Shown: piece after piece, positions 34,726 to 46,500 of the stretch
Numbering within the stretch: position 1 is the stretch's first letter
Layout of the letters: every line of letters starts with the position of its first letter
NCBI GenBank assembly: GCA_963402885.1
Contig: OY727097.1
Location: 21,266,001 to 21,330,000 of the forward strand
Source of the DNA: Antedon bifida
Taxonomy: Eukaryota; Echinodermata; Crinoidea; Comatulida; Antedonidae
Reading direction: 5' to 3'
Length of the DNA stretch: 64,000 nt
The notes under the pieces: model-generated
The model's database searches: none
What the model saw: only the letters and a program-made list of their open reading frames with translations
Told to the model about the DNA's origin: nothing
Position numbers and translations under genes: made by a program

Positions 34726-37611
34726 AGACAATAAATCTTACTCCTAATAAAATTGTTCAGGTCTCTCGCTTCTTTTATCTCATATTCATCAAGGCTCTCA
34801 TGGTAGACCTGTAGCTTGGCCATCTTCATTACACTCTCACCACCAAACACAATGCTTCCAAAACTAATTTCCGTGAATTCCGTATCAGCCGTACAAGCAA
34901 TCTCCCCGTTTCGCCAAAGTCGAATTTTTCTTTCGAATCCGTTGAAAGTAAGAGCAAAGAATGTCCACTCTTCAGAACGTATGACATTGCAACGGATAAC
35001 CTCGCCATACAAGTTGTAATTTACCGCTACTTCTGAAACGTGATATAATTTATTAGCGGCGGGAAAAGCAAAAATGAATTCAAATGAATCGGAATAAACG
35101 AAGGTATTTTCTGAACCGTCGATCATGAACACAAAGAAAGCCAGCGTAAAAGTTGAGCCTTTGTGTCCATACAGTAAAGTTATCTGTGAACCAATATCTT
35201 TGTTTATTAATACTGCTTCATCTTGCTCGCCATAAATACCAGTAGTAAATTGTAGATTCGATGATCCTTTTAAGTAATTGATGTTGCAAGATATGTCTTG
35301 CAAGTTGTAAGTCTTGTTCAATGGACTAACTTGGATTGGAGTCGCACACTGATCAGGCTCTGTAAAATTGAGGACACTATAATGAGACGGATTTGAACAA
35401 TTTAACTAACCCACATCAACGATCAGCAAAACTTTATTATTGTGATGATAATTACAAACTAGAAGAAATAAATTAGAAGGATAGAGTGAGTGTGCGCATA
35501 ATCTTAATTACTTTCATTAAAAAACTAAATTAGATTCTTCACGTCATAATAATTTTAAACATTTAAAAAATCGAATGAAAACAAATTTAGATTATTGATC
35601 AGCGGACTATCGCACCCCATCCATTATCCAGTTCCGTTTACACTGGAGATACTTACCAGTACTCATTTTCAGGTCATCACTGTATACTTTAATTTCACAA
35701 ATTGTTATGTATTCCTGTTTATGAGGATGCCATAGTTTCACATAGCGTCCTCTGATTGGTGGGTTGCAAGTGATTTCAAACAATGGTGAGCGTAACGCAT
35801 CTTCATTTGGTACAGGCTGACCACAAGTTGTTACCGTCTTCAAGTCACTTTCAGTAATCATAACCTCAGCACCCACAATGCGCTTGTTGTTCAAAGTACT
35901 GGCTGTTCACAGATTATTTTATATTAAATGATGATGATAATAAATTACATGAGGGAATATACCATCTACACATAATATAGTCTATTAACTTTCCTACACA
36001 AAAGCATCCCTCTCCCCGAAAAAAATAATTTTTTATTATAAGTTAAAATAAAATAACATTTATGCAATATGTATAATAATTAAAAAGGTAGCAATGAAAA
36101 CAATAATCGTTTATAACAATAATAAAGATATTTGTATAACACCTAAATCAATTCATGTCATTTGATTGGAAGATTGTGGGTCACATGGTGTGCAGTAGTA
36201 GGCCTATACAAATAATGAATGTTTAAATGGGGAATGGTACAAATAGGCTTCAGCGAGTTGAAATTATAATCTTTCATCATTCACCGAATTATATTATTGT
36301 ACCATTCCACAAATTTTGTTTTATTCATTTTGTTTTATATAACATCTAAATTGATTCCTGTAATTTTTTAACCATATTGAATAAGGCCTATTTTGATTCA
36401 CATTGAAATTTGATTCATTTTTTTTTAATGTAAAAATATATATGTTGTTTGTGACATTTGACTGTGAACCTTATGGCCAATTTTCTGATGAAAACCGTCA
36501 CTGTGACCTGTAGATAATTATAGTTTTGTTGATTTTGACATATGATGTTGTTATTCAAAAGTGAGTGAAAAGGCATGCGCGTAAGATGACATGAATGTTA
36601 TTGTTGGATGGTGACAGTATTCCGGTCTATTTAAGGAAAAAAAAACATTGTTTACTTATTTTATTAATAATAACCACTGTTGATATGTTGTAGTCAGTTT
36701 CAAGATCGATCTCAAGCCATTCACCGACGATCTTTCTTTCTAATTAAAAAAAACATTCTGTTTACATTATTCAACATACATGGTCAGTGCCTATTATGGG
36801 CTTACACATAATAAACGGATAAAAGCGAATAGTTTCTTAGGTTGGATATAATCATGGCATAAATTAAGAATTCTCTTTGTTTGAGGTTAATTGTTTTAGA
36901 AATGTTCTCGACGTACGTGCTAAAGTTTATTTTAAGCAACTATAGGGACATGTACCGACATGATTAACGAATAGCTAGGATAATTTAGGCCTACATGTTT
37001 CGTCGAAAAGTCTCAACTTCAGAATAATGGGACCTCACCTGTATGAGAACATGACGGTTCTATTTCAACTCCATCGGTTGCATACTCAGGCAAGTAACTT
37101 GAATATACAGATGATGATGTCACTGTCTTGTTATAAGATACGAGTGCTGAAATGCATTTTCATTTCGACAAAATAACACAGATAAATTGTATACTGTACT
37201 ATACTTTTAATTTATCTACGATTTTAATAAATAGGCAAATTCTACTGTTAATTGTCAAAGTTGTTGAAATGATAATAATCGTACTTATTTATCTACTTCT
37301 TGTAAGCTTGCTGCTGCTTCACCATTTGTAAATTTTTAGATGTTTTCACCTCCACTATTGTTGGTTAACTTCTACTACTATCACCAATTGAATGGTTTTA
37401 CTAAAAGTTATTAATTGTTGTATTACCAAATAAATAGAAACTGTTGCGACAAGTACAACGTCGGCACCCTACATCACACCCTCTCACACTCACTGTTTGC
37501 TGATTTAATGAAGAATACTAAATAAATACTATACAACTCACCTGCATCAGCGGTTAAAGAGTTGAAAAGAAAACGAAAATAAACAAGAAACGCAACACCG
37601 ACATACATCAT
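34722..37611 (-). CDS. Secreted F-type lectin domain fused to LamG-like domain
   Basis: Five exons on the minus strand: 37611-37542, 37146-37039, 36739-36656, 35902-35657 and 35359-34722, all GT-AG and in phase, giving 381 aa. Exon 1 is a signal peptide (MMYVGVAFLVYFRFLF). Exons 2-4 form a fucolectin (F-type lectin) domain: ALVSYNKTVTSSS, YATDGVE, SCSHT, GEWLEIDLETDYNISTVVI, RIVGAEVMI, a central TTCGQPV, RGRYVKLW and ITICEIKVY. The usual fucose motif is His plus R-x-D-x4-R. The His of SCSHT is present, but the second part reads NKITSTLNNKR with no Asp, so binding may be lost or altered. Exon 5 is a concanavalin/LamG-like fold (NLQFTTGIYG to KMAKLQVYHESLDEYEI). It probably circulates or coats surfaces as a recognition protein. 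The 3' end is uncertain: GGAGTAAGA just before the stop is a possible splice donor. Confidence 0.85.
36139..36392. repeat. Fold-back hairpin element, copy 3, with flanking direct repeats
   Basis: Lies in intron 3 of the lectin gene. The hairpin core 36205-36345 has ACAAATAATGAATGTTT to the left, ATTGTACCATTCCACAAA to the right, and an inner TTCAGCGAGTTG loop. It is flanked by AACACCTAAATCAATTC at 36139 and AACATCTAAATTGATTCC at 36340, a direct repeat. GGGTCACATGG at 36179 is the inverse of the piece near 27360. Confidence 0.65.
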
Positions 37612-37644
37612 GCTCAATCAATTGCTATGAATCTCGTTAACGAT

Positions 37645-38601
37645 ACAACTTGTTACTTTGACATCCAATTCACACTGTAAATGCTTAATATTTTCCCCCA
37701 ATATTTCAAGTCGACCTTCGAACAATGCGAACGTGTGTTAACATTAAAAAAAAAACGCGATTCATCATTTCGATTTAATAACTTGGAAATAAAAACGTTT
37801 AAGTCTTCTCGTTAAATTTCTTTCTGTCATATATTACCTAATTTAAAAAAAACTTGTTACTTTGACATCCAATTCACACTGTAAATGCTTATAGATGTAT
37901 TGTCCATTGAAACACAAAAAAATGAAGGTAAAAATATTCTAAATTTAAATTAGCCATATCAAAGTAATATTAAAGTTATTCACTTTAAGTCGAAAATTCG
38001 AGCCAAAAGCAACAAGTTTACGTAATTAACAGGTAAATTAGTTTGATTACATTTCGTCTGGAAAATCGTCGCGAGCGAAAGTAAACAAAGATTTCAAACC
38101 ACGAGTACACATTATGCATATGCTAATTAGGATCGTTTACAACTCGTCACGGTTGAGAAGGTATTTTCACACAGATCGTGAGGAAGTTTTATGATTATGC
38201 ATACAGAGTAGCCAAACAAGCGCGTTTTATTATTGGAAATGTTTTGATCGAAAACTTTGACTGGAAGTCAAAGTTATTTTTTTAACAAAAAAACGTCTGT
38301 ATTTCAGTTAAAGGATTTTTTTTCGACAAATTTTTGGTGATAGTTAATAACTATTATGATACTTCAAAACGACCCACCTTTTTTCGAAATCTGTTATTTT
38401 TTATTTTTTGGAATTAGTCAAAGGGACAATACATCTTTAATATTTTCCCCCAATATTTCAAGTCGACCTTCAAACAATGCGAACGTGTGTTAACATTAAA
38501 AAAAACGCGATTTATCATTTCGATTTAATAACTTGTAAATAAAAACGTTTAAGTCTTCTCGTTAAATTTCTTTCTGTCATATATTACCTAATTTAAAAAG
38601 T
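37645..38601. repeat. Duplicated upstream block of the lectin gene
   Basis: About 206 bp (AACTTGTTACTTTGACATCC to CATATATTACCTAATTTAAA) is present twice: intact at 37645-37850, then at 37852-38601 where it is split by a MITE at 37893-38436. The two copies differ at only a few positions. The block starts about 35 bases upstream of the lectin start codon, so it probably holds the 5'UTR or promoter. Confidence 0.85.
37893..38436. mobile_element. TTAA-site MITE with empty-site control
   Basis: Ends AGATGTATTGTCC and GGACAATACATCT are inverted repeats. The flanks are TTAT on the left and TTAA on the right, whereas the sister copy at 37681-37700 reads GCTTAATATTTTCC without insertion. The insertion therefore duplicated TTAA, and one base of one copy later changed. 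544 bp, no coding sequence; same family as 32615-32959. Confidence 0.85.
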
Positions 38602-39930
38602 AAATTACAATATTTTGAATCGTGCATGTTTATAATAACGATAATCCTGTACTTTCAATAGTATTTGTCCACAATAAATGTGCATAAAATGTAATTCTGA
38701 TATTCCTGGCAAAATATTGTACAAATAAGGATTTTTTTAGTTTTCTAGGTTGAACGTAGAATTAGTCAAACTTTACCCGGTCTCATTTTACACCTCCCGA
38801 CTCTCTGATAATGACGAGTCTCCCTTCTCGCTCTCCCGCTAAAATGCAATTTCTCCCTTTGGATAAACAAACACATTTATAATTTCTACTACTCTTAAAA
38901 AATACTAATAGCGATACCCATGTACAATTACACTATACCGTATTTATTGAGTTATTTTAGAACAGTTCGTCACATTAGAAATGGTAATACGTATACAGTA
39001 TTTTTTTTAATTTATTTTTTATGCTGATCATTAGGGACCCTCAAAGGTTCACAAGACAAACATATACACAATTGATGCTCTACATAAACAAAGTCTTATT
39101 ACAAGTCTTTGGGAGTGGAGTTGTAATTTTGTCCTTAGAAAAAATCCCGACATATGTGACGACGTGTGAATTTTGTTTTTAATTAATTGTATTATTTATA
39201 AATTAAATGTTTGAGCTAAGTTTCACTTATAGGATTATTAACCGTAAGCCATAGTATAATAAGCTAGAACTAATCATACATGATTAATTTAAATAATTAT
39301 AATTATAGAATAATATAGTAATCTGTCTTTCTTTTATTACTAAAAATATATTCATTTCGTAATGAAGTTTCATAATATAGCCTATATATATATATATATA
39401 TATATTTATTCGGAATTACACCTTTAGATCGGTGGCACACTTAGTACAAAGGTGCATCCTTCACAATAACAATATAAAATATAACAATTAATGAATTACA
39501 TAGAGAAAAGTATAAAGGCAAAAACAACTATCAACCCCTATCCTACCCCCACCCCCCAATTTAAATCGATACATACAGTAGATCATTACTTTACACAAAT
39601 GAATACAAAACAAAATATAGTAAAAGTGTATTAAATAAAATCACCTGACTAAACACAGGTTATTACGTAAACCCACCAACCCTCTTACCCACCCCTTTTC
39701 AATTTACGTAATGTAGCAATGTAGATAACATAGTTATTGAGTCATGGAATTCAGTGAATCATTTCGAAATTTCCATGCTCTTTTTAGGTATATTTTACAA
39801 AAACTATCCAAAATATTATCACACTCGTCATCAATTAAATTATCTGAGTATCCCAAAATATATTTAAGTTTGTCATTTTCATTGTGTTCTTCATAAATTA
39901 ACGTATCTCTTTAAATGTTAATTTTCTTCT
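38602..39930. other. Intergenic AT-rich DNA
   Basis: No gene. A (TA)n run lies near 39386-39404. A long T-rich to A-rich stretch spans 38990-39420. I see nothing further. Confidence 0.45.
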
Positions 39931-39934
39931 TAGC

Positions 39935-40425
39935 GTATTAATTTCTAAGCGCATTCATTTTCTTAAACATATTCATTTCTTAACATAATCATTTTAGCAT
40001 ATACATTTCATAACACAATTCATATTTTAGCATATTCATTTCTTAACATAATCATTTTAGCACATCATTTCTTAACATAATTAATATTTTAGCATATTCA
40101 GTTCTCAGTAACATAATCATATTTTAGCATATTCATTTCTTAACATAATTTATATTTTGGCATATTCATTTCTCAGTAACATAATCATATTTTAGCATAT
40201 TCATTTCTCAGTAACATAATCATATTTTAGCATATTCATTTCTTAACATAATTCATATTTTGACATATTCATTTCTCAGTAACATAATCATATTTTAGCA
40301 TATTCATTTCTCAACATAATTCATATTTTGGCATATTCATTTCGAAACAGAATCATATTAGCATGTACATTTCTTAACACAATTCATATTTTGGCATCAT
40401 TTCTTAACATAATCATATTTTAATA
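39935..40425 (+). repeat. About 34-bp minisatellite, imperfect
   Basis: Roughly fourteen diverged units built on TTAGCATATTCATTTCT followed by TAACATAATTCATAT or CAGTAACATAATCATAT. Unit length varies between about 25 and 39 bp, which indicates slippage and unequal exchange. No coding signal. Confidence 0.85.
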
Positions 40426-42030
40426 TAGTAATTTAGACCTTCGTAATCCAACTGAGGAATTGAAGGCTACAATGTAATTCGGAAGTAAAGCATGACAATG
40501 AGAGCAGAATGATAAGGAAGTAGCACTTGACCTCTTGATATTTTTTTTTAATTTAAAAAATACTAAGTTTTCAGGGATAAAAATGAAAATGTATAAGATT
40601 TAAGTGTTTTTAAACTTAAAATTGTAGCGAGATCCGCTTTGTTTACAATATTTTTAACCAACACGCCAATTTATAGTAACATCATCACGGATAACAATAA
40701 CAACATATATGTTTAGTCATGAACGCCTTAGTAGGCCTACTGTATTATTTAAAAGATATTTGCTATTATAACACACCTGGTTGTATTCTTGCAATTTGTA
40801 GTAGGTGACCTGTGTTATAAAACAAATAATGAATAAGTTTTGTATTCGTTAAAACAGTGAAGAGTGAAATTACACTCTTCACTCTTCACATTACTGCACT
40901 GTTGACCAACCACACCGTTTCATAGTTTTTAAAAATGCCTTTCTATTTATAACATCTCTGTACAATAGAATATAGATTTTACTGTGTAATTTGAACTATC
41001 CTCCCACTGATAAGAAAGTGCTTATTTTCAACAAGCTTGTGTAACACAAATCAAATTCCAAAAATTATGAAACATAGAAGAAACTATAGGCCTAGATCGA
41101 TAATTATTGGAATGTATGATCAATAGAAATTATTTTTTACCCGCATCTTGCCTTTACACGTACAGTAGAAAATAGTGGTAGGTAATGTAACAATGGTACA
41201 TTTTAAAATACAGTTTAGGCCTGCATAAAATGTTTAGTCCATTATAGGCTACACATCAGTCTATATTGGAAAACAAACACAGTAAAAATACTCCATTTGC
41301 CCCGTAAAAACAAAAATAATGAGAGTAGGCCTACTAGGCACACACAATGGAATACTTGGTTGGCAAACGCATGACAACACTACAGGCGTTAGTTGTCGGA
41401 AGCTGGTCTTCTAATGTTAAAAAATCTATACAAGGTGGCTGACCGAGATCGTTATCGGTAAATGGGGAGAACCACCTGCAAGCGCCAGAATATCGTTCAA
41501 TTAATACACTGTACTTTCCCCTCTAAACAAAGCCAAAGTGTCACGTTATATTTTATGTTATGTAGTTTCATAATCATTATTAAAAATTAAGACATAATAT
41601 AACCGTACTATAACACTTTGGAACAATAATTCCATTTTGGTGAAGTATCAATGTTGAGTGGACAATAATCGGTTTATTTGATTCTAAATTCCTGTTTTCA
41701 GAGTTACTATCCAATTGGATTTTAACCATACCTTGAAAGCCCTAGTGGTCTAATTGTAGGATGTCTAAATAACTAACACACGAGCAAAGATACACCCAGC
41801 TATTTTCACTCCCTTCCTTCTGATACTCCATTATTCGCCCCACAATACGTGGGTTTCAATTGTAGACCTAGTAGACCTAACAGTTCCAGTCATCACCAGT
41901 TACCCCAAAACCCAGCCCCTCCTCTTTCCCTGGAATAATTGAGATAACCAATTGTATTAATTTATACGGTAGGATAACGAACAAATGTAGGCCTACAAAT
42001 TCGCTCTCTTAAGTTAGATAGGTTTAGTTA
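40426..42030. other. Intergenic DNA
   Basis: Contains a small hairpin (40815-40910) with ACAAATAATGAATAAG and a GTGAAGAGTGAAA / CACTCTTCAC inverted pair, loosely related to the fold-back family. TAGGCCTA words are frequent (near 40735, 41089, 41330 and 41990). No gene recognised. Confidence 0.45.
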
Positions 42031-42039
42031 TAATAAAAT

Positions 42040-42500
42040 CGTAGAAGCTTTCCCCTGTGGTTTGATAAAGAATTAAGAAGGCTTTACATAACAAAGAAAA
42101 ATGAAGAAAATGATAACCGTTTAACAAGCAGCAATTTCAAATTGTACTGGGTTTAAGATGATGTCTAAATATAAATATAAAGAACATCTAAATACACTAG
42201 CAAGCCAGATTTGCTCCAATAAAAAACTATAATTCTGGAGTTGGATGCAGAGCATCAAACAAAAATATACTAATTATCCTTCTGTCCCATAACGGTGTTT
42301 CTGATCAATTTAATTATGAAATTTTTTTTTCGATAGTACTGATGACTCTCCCTGAATATAATGTAGAAACATTTTCGAGATTTTGGGTGGAGCAGCATGT
42401 CATGGAGAGAGCCTTCTGAACATCAACATCCCTAAAGCCTCTTACTGTGATCAAATTGGTAATGCCATTCTAAAAAGTACCGCGAAAATTAATAATTTTT
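42040..42500 (+). mobile_element. Decayed LINE fragment (endonuclease-RT linker region)
   Basis: Plus-strand frames read PWFDKELRRLYITKKNEEN, then KYKEHLNTLASQI and FWSWMQSIKQKY, then SRFWVEQHVMERAF. This resembles the basic linker and start of the RT region in CR1/jockey-like LINEs (usually PWFNKELRRLxxKKxR). Stops and frame shifts separate the pieces. The short minus-strand frame at 42521-42709 is not part of it. Confidence 0.45.
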
Positions 42501-43229
42501 CTTTAACCAGAGTTCAGTTATTATTGGACGCCGGTAAATTTCCTTAATCTTTTATCTTTATATAAGACTATTATTAGGCCTCTTAGTGACCGTAAAGTGC
42601 TTTTTGATAATATTTTCTTGACAAGATTTTGAACTCTCTCTTTTTTAACCTTCTCTGTATTGTGTAATTCTGGTATTGTGTTTGACTCTTTCAAAATGTT
42701 TAAGTCCAAAATTCTGTTTTATTCAATATTTTGTCATTTTTGTATTGTCTCATGTTTATCAACTTTGTATAAGTGGAGGTTTTCATCTCTGTCAGTTGAT
42801 TTAAAATAAAATAATGTTACTTTCTTTTCTATGTTGACGATTATTAAATATTCGATCACGTTACCTTCGGCGTCTAACAAATAGTAAAACCAGAACGGAT
42901 TGGACAATTCTTCCGCCCTTCTCGCATTACTTCACTGTAGATAACTCAAAACAAATTTCGGACATTACTAGAAGGTTCGCGGATTCATCACCGCGTTTTA
43001 AAATCCTACATACATTGAAATACATGTAAAGAAAAACAAAGAATTGAATTTTATAAAATGTTTTTGTTTAATGAATATTTCCCTGAGAATCACATGGGTC
43101 ATTATACAAATAATTAATTCATTGAACTATTTGATAGCAAACATGAATCACATTTCTATAATACAAGACCATGATCCAAAATTCCTTAATTATTCTTTCC
43201 AAATCGTTACTATATTATTTCAGAAAGAA

Positions 43230-43305
43230 TTTCACTCTTCCCTGATTATATAAATAATATAATATGTCAGGGAAGAGTGAAGTAATTTCACTCTTCCCTG
43301 ATTAA
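43230..43305. repeat. Triple CACTCTTCCCTGATT motif with hairpin
   Basis: TTCACTCTTCCCTGATTA occurs at 43230 and 43287 in direct orientation, and its inverse TCAGGGAAGAGTGAA at 43267. The middle copy can pair with either neighbour. Related words occur in the hairpin near 40860. Confidence 0.7.
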
Positions 43306-43529
43306 ATAAATAATAATAAATTAATTATATTATTGCCGTCTAATAATAAAAAAAATAAAGTAAAACCATTCTTTTGAAACATGCCTGTAAGAGACACTTT
43401 CCTACAAAACAAGGGGCATTCAGGGACAATTTGTTGGGTCCCGAAGGCTTCCCCTAATGGGGATTTTACTTTATATTTATATGTATTTTTCTATTAAAAT
43501 GTTGAGGTCTCATTTGGATGGAAATGTTC

Positions 43530-46500
43530 TTAATCTGAACTGCTTCCACTTTCTGATAAATTTGGTCCCTCCACTTGACCCTTTGATGTTTTTTTATATG
43601 TCTGTTTTGATTTTTCATCAGTGTTTGCTTCATCACTGCCACTTTCCTCTTTGTACAATACATTCTTTTTACCCCTTTTTCTTCTTTTATTAGGTTTACA
43701 TTTAATATCTTGCTTGTTTCCAGAATCTGTTGTAGTCTTCTTAGTATCACCTGCAGCATCAACTTTTACAGATTTTCTTTTTTGTTTTAGAGCCTTTTTC
43801 TTCTTTTTACCTTGTTGATTATCCGACTTTTCTTCGCTATCACTGTAAGATGTTGTCGGTTGACATTTTTTCAAAACTCGTTTCAGCCGTTTACTTTGAA
43901 TGTCTGAATTTTGATGTGCGACTATTCCAAAGTATGATGTAATTGGCCGCTGAACCTACGAAAATTATAGATAGATTGGTTAATAGGCCACTATAGAAAG
44001 CAATTGAAAAATATTGTGAGTGCCTAATATGTACACTTAAGGTGTGTCAATATTAAAATATGTTATAATTCATTAATAGTAGCCACTTATCTGACATGGG
44101 TCTTAGTATGGCAGACACTAACAATAAAAAACATTTTTATATTCAAAAAGAACAGTAAACAAAGAAATGGTGCAAATGAAATTAAAAACTTACATTTTGT
44201 TCATTCATCTTTTTTAAAACTGGTAGAACATTTTCGTCGGTTTTCTTTATGTTCCAGTTTAAACGTTCAAGTGCAAATGTGAAATCAGAAAATTAAAGAA
44301 AAACCAACTATAAAATAGCATTGTGCTATTTCAAAGAAATAAGAGTAAGAAAAGATTTGACACAATACAAAATGAACAGATTTGTAAATTCTACAGCTTA
44401 TGAGAAAATCTACTTATTGTAGAAACTGCAACATTTATCTTTGTATAGAAACAGTCAAAATATTCTCTAGTCAGGTCACTAACATTTATAAATTTGCCAT
44501 TTGTTTTATATATTTTTGCTACTGCTAAAAATGAGAAAAGGATATCCTCGAATTGAGTCTAGATCTGGCATTCCCCAAGAGAATTCCTCTGTCGACTCAT
44601 CAACCAGTGGATTCATGAATGCCTTCAAGACTTCTTCTTGTGGAAATGTGGATGGAAGATCAAGCTTGCGCAACTGTGATTTGATCTTGGTTTCTACAGG
44701 AGGATTTAGATTACCAGAATTGGCATCCCACCAAGCTCTAGAAAAATTAATAACAATGTATACGAAGTCAGTGAAACCATAATTTGTGCATTATGTATAC
44801 AGTAAAAAATATACTATTATTTTTTTCAGTTTCAATAAAAACAATAACCTAATAATGAAATGTGATTGTACAGTAATCAACACATAATGTTACATTAACA
44901 ATAAGCTTTGTAATACAAAGTTATTATTCAACAATAACTTTTCTGTATATTGTACGTTGGCAGCTGATGATAACCATATAACAATGTATTTTCCATGGCC
45001 TATTAAGGTATTGACCGCGACCACTTCCTGCTATGATGCCCCTGCAGTTGTAAATGAGCAACTTACCTGAAGTCTCTTAATCCGTCAATACCTTTACCAG
45101 GGAACTCGCTAAGTATTTCCATAGCTGTGATACAACCAACCCCATCTAAACCATCAGTATAGTCACAGCCAAGTAGAAGACCCATATTAATCATTTTTAT
45201 TCGATCAAGAACTTGACGAATATGAAAAATAATAGTACAGTAGATTATAAAGTATTTTTTTCTTAAATTTAATTTATATAGCTACAGTTATATATTTAAG
45301 TTTTACTTTTAATGTCTTAATTTAATTTCAATTTAGGAATAATACAAATTAAAAAAATTTAATTAAATTATTTAAAATAGATCAAAAATTCACATTTCAT
45401 TGAGTTACAATTTACCTATCTCTTTTATCTGTGATGTCCTTGTGGACAAAAATGATAAAGAGATAGCAGGATCATTACTTAATTCAACCAATGATTTCCA
45501 TTATCACGTCATGGGTTTTGCTGAAATTTGGTACACAAAGAGCCCCTAAGCTAAAACGTCAGAATTCTAAATGTTAGCTTAATTTGGTTCACGAGATATT
45601 GACTTTGAATTTAACCATGGCCACCATTTTTAGGTTATGTGTTTTTATGCCAAATTTATATAATTTTGCATTTAAACATGTAAGCTATAACATATCCAAA
45701 AACTGGAGATATGTTTTTGCATATGTGAGAGAATGCTTTTAAAATGTCTATACATTTCCATCGAATACACTTGCTTATACACATCGTATACACATTTGAT
45801 CTACATATTTTTATTACACATCACAGCTGAGCAAAACCTCAAGGTGCAGTATTTGAGGTATAAATATTAACATTGTTACATTTCATTTGTAAGCTTAGAA
45901 AAAGTTTTTCCTGATATTCATTACATTACATTACTCACATAGTTGATTTTCAAAGTTACAGCTTTCATAAAACTCAACTTCTTTATCCTTGGTAAAAAAG
46001 TTTTTATAAACTTTACGACCGCCAAAGAGCCAGACGTCACTATCATCTGTAATGGATCCATGTGTTTGGTCACAAAGGTCAAGGAAAGCACACTGCGCTT
46101 CTGCCTCTTGAGGGCTTGTAATATATGGAATGCCAAAAAGCTCAAGTAATTCCTGAAATATAATTTTGAAAAATGATAAAATTAGTTAATTGGTATAATG
46201 GGGTTGTATTAAATTCAAAATAGCAAAATAAGTTTCAAGATCTTTTAAAATAATCAATTATATTTTAAAAATTATGAGAGAGTTAAACAAGGCTGTTTTG
46301 TGACATGTATGTTTACACATTACTTATTCTGGTGTTACAAACAGTCTTCTGGGACTAGGTCTGTAAATCATAGGTTTGTGTACACTAATTGCCTGTGTAC
46401 ACATAGAAAACATAGAACATATTTGGAGCTAAGTAAGAAGTTACCATGGTGATACTAGTTCACACTGCAACTACAGTATACATACTGTAGCTGTACATTA

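Noticed and set aside
44501-44782. 93-codon plus-strand frame.
   Set aside because: It is the antisense shadow of ERCC5 exon 12.
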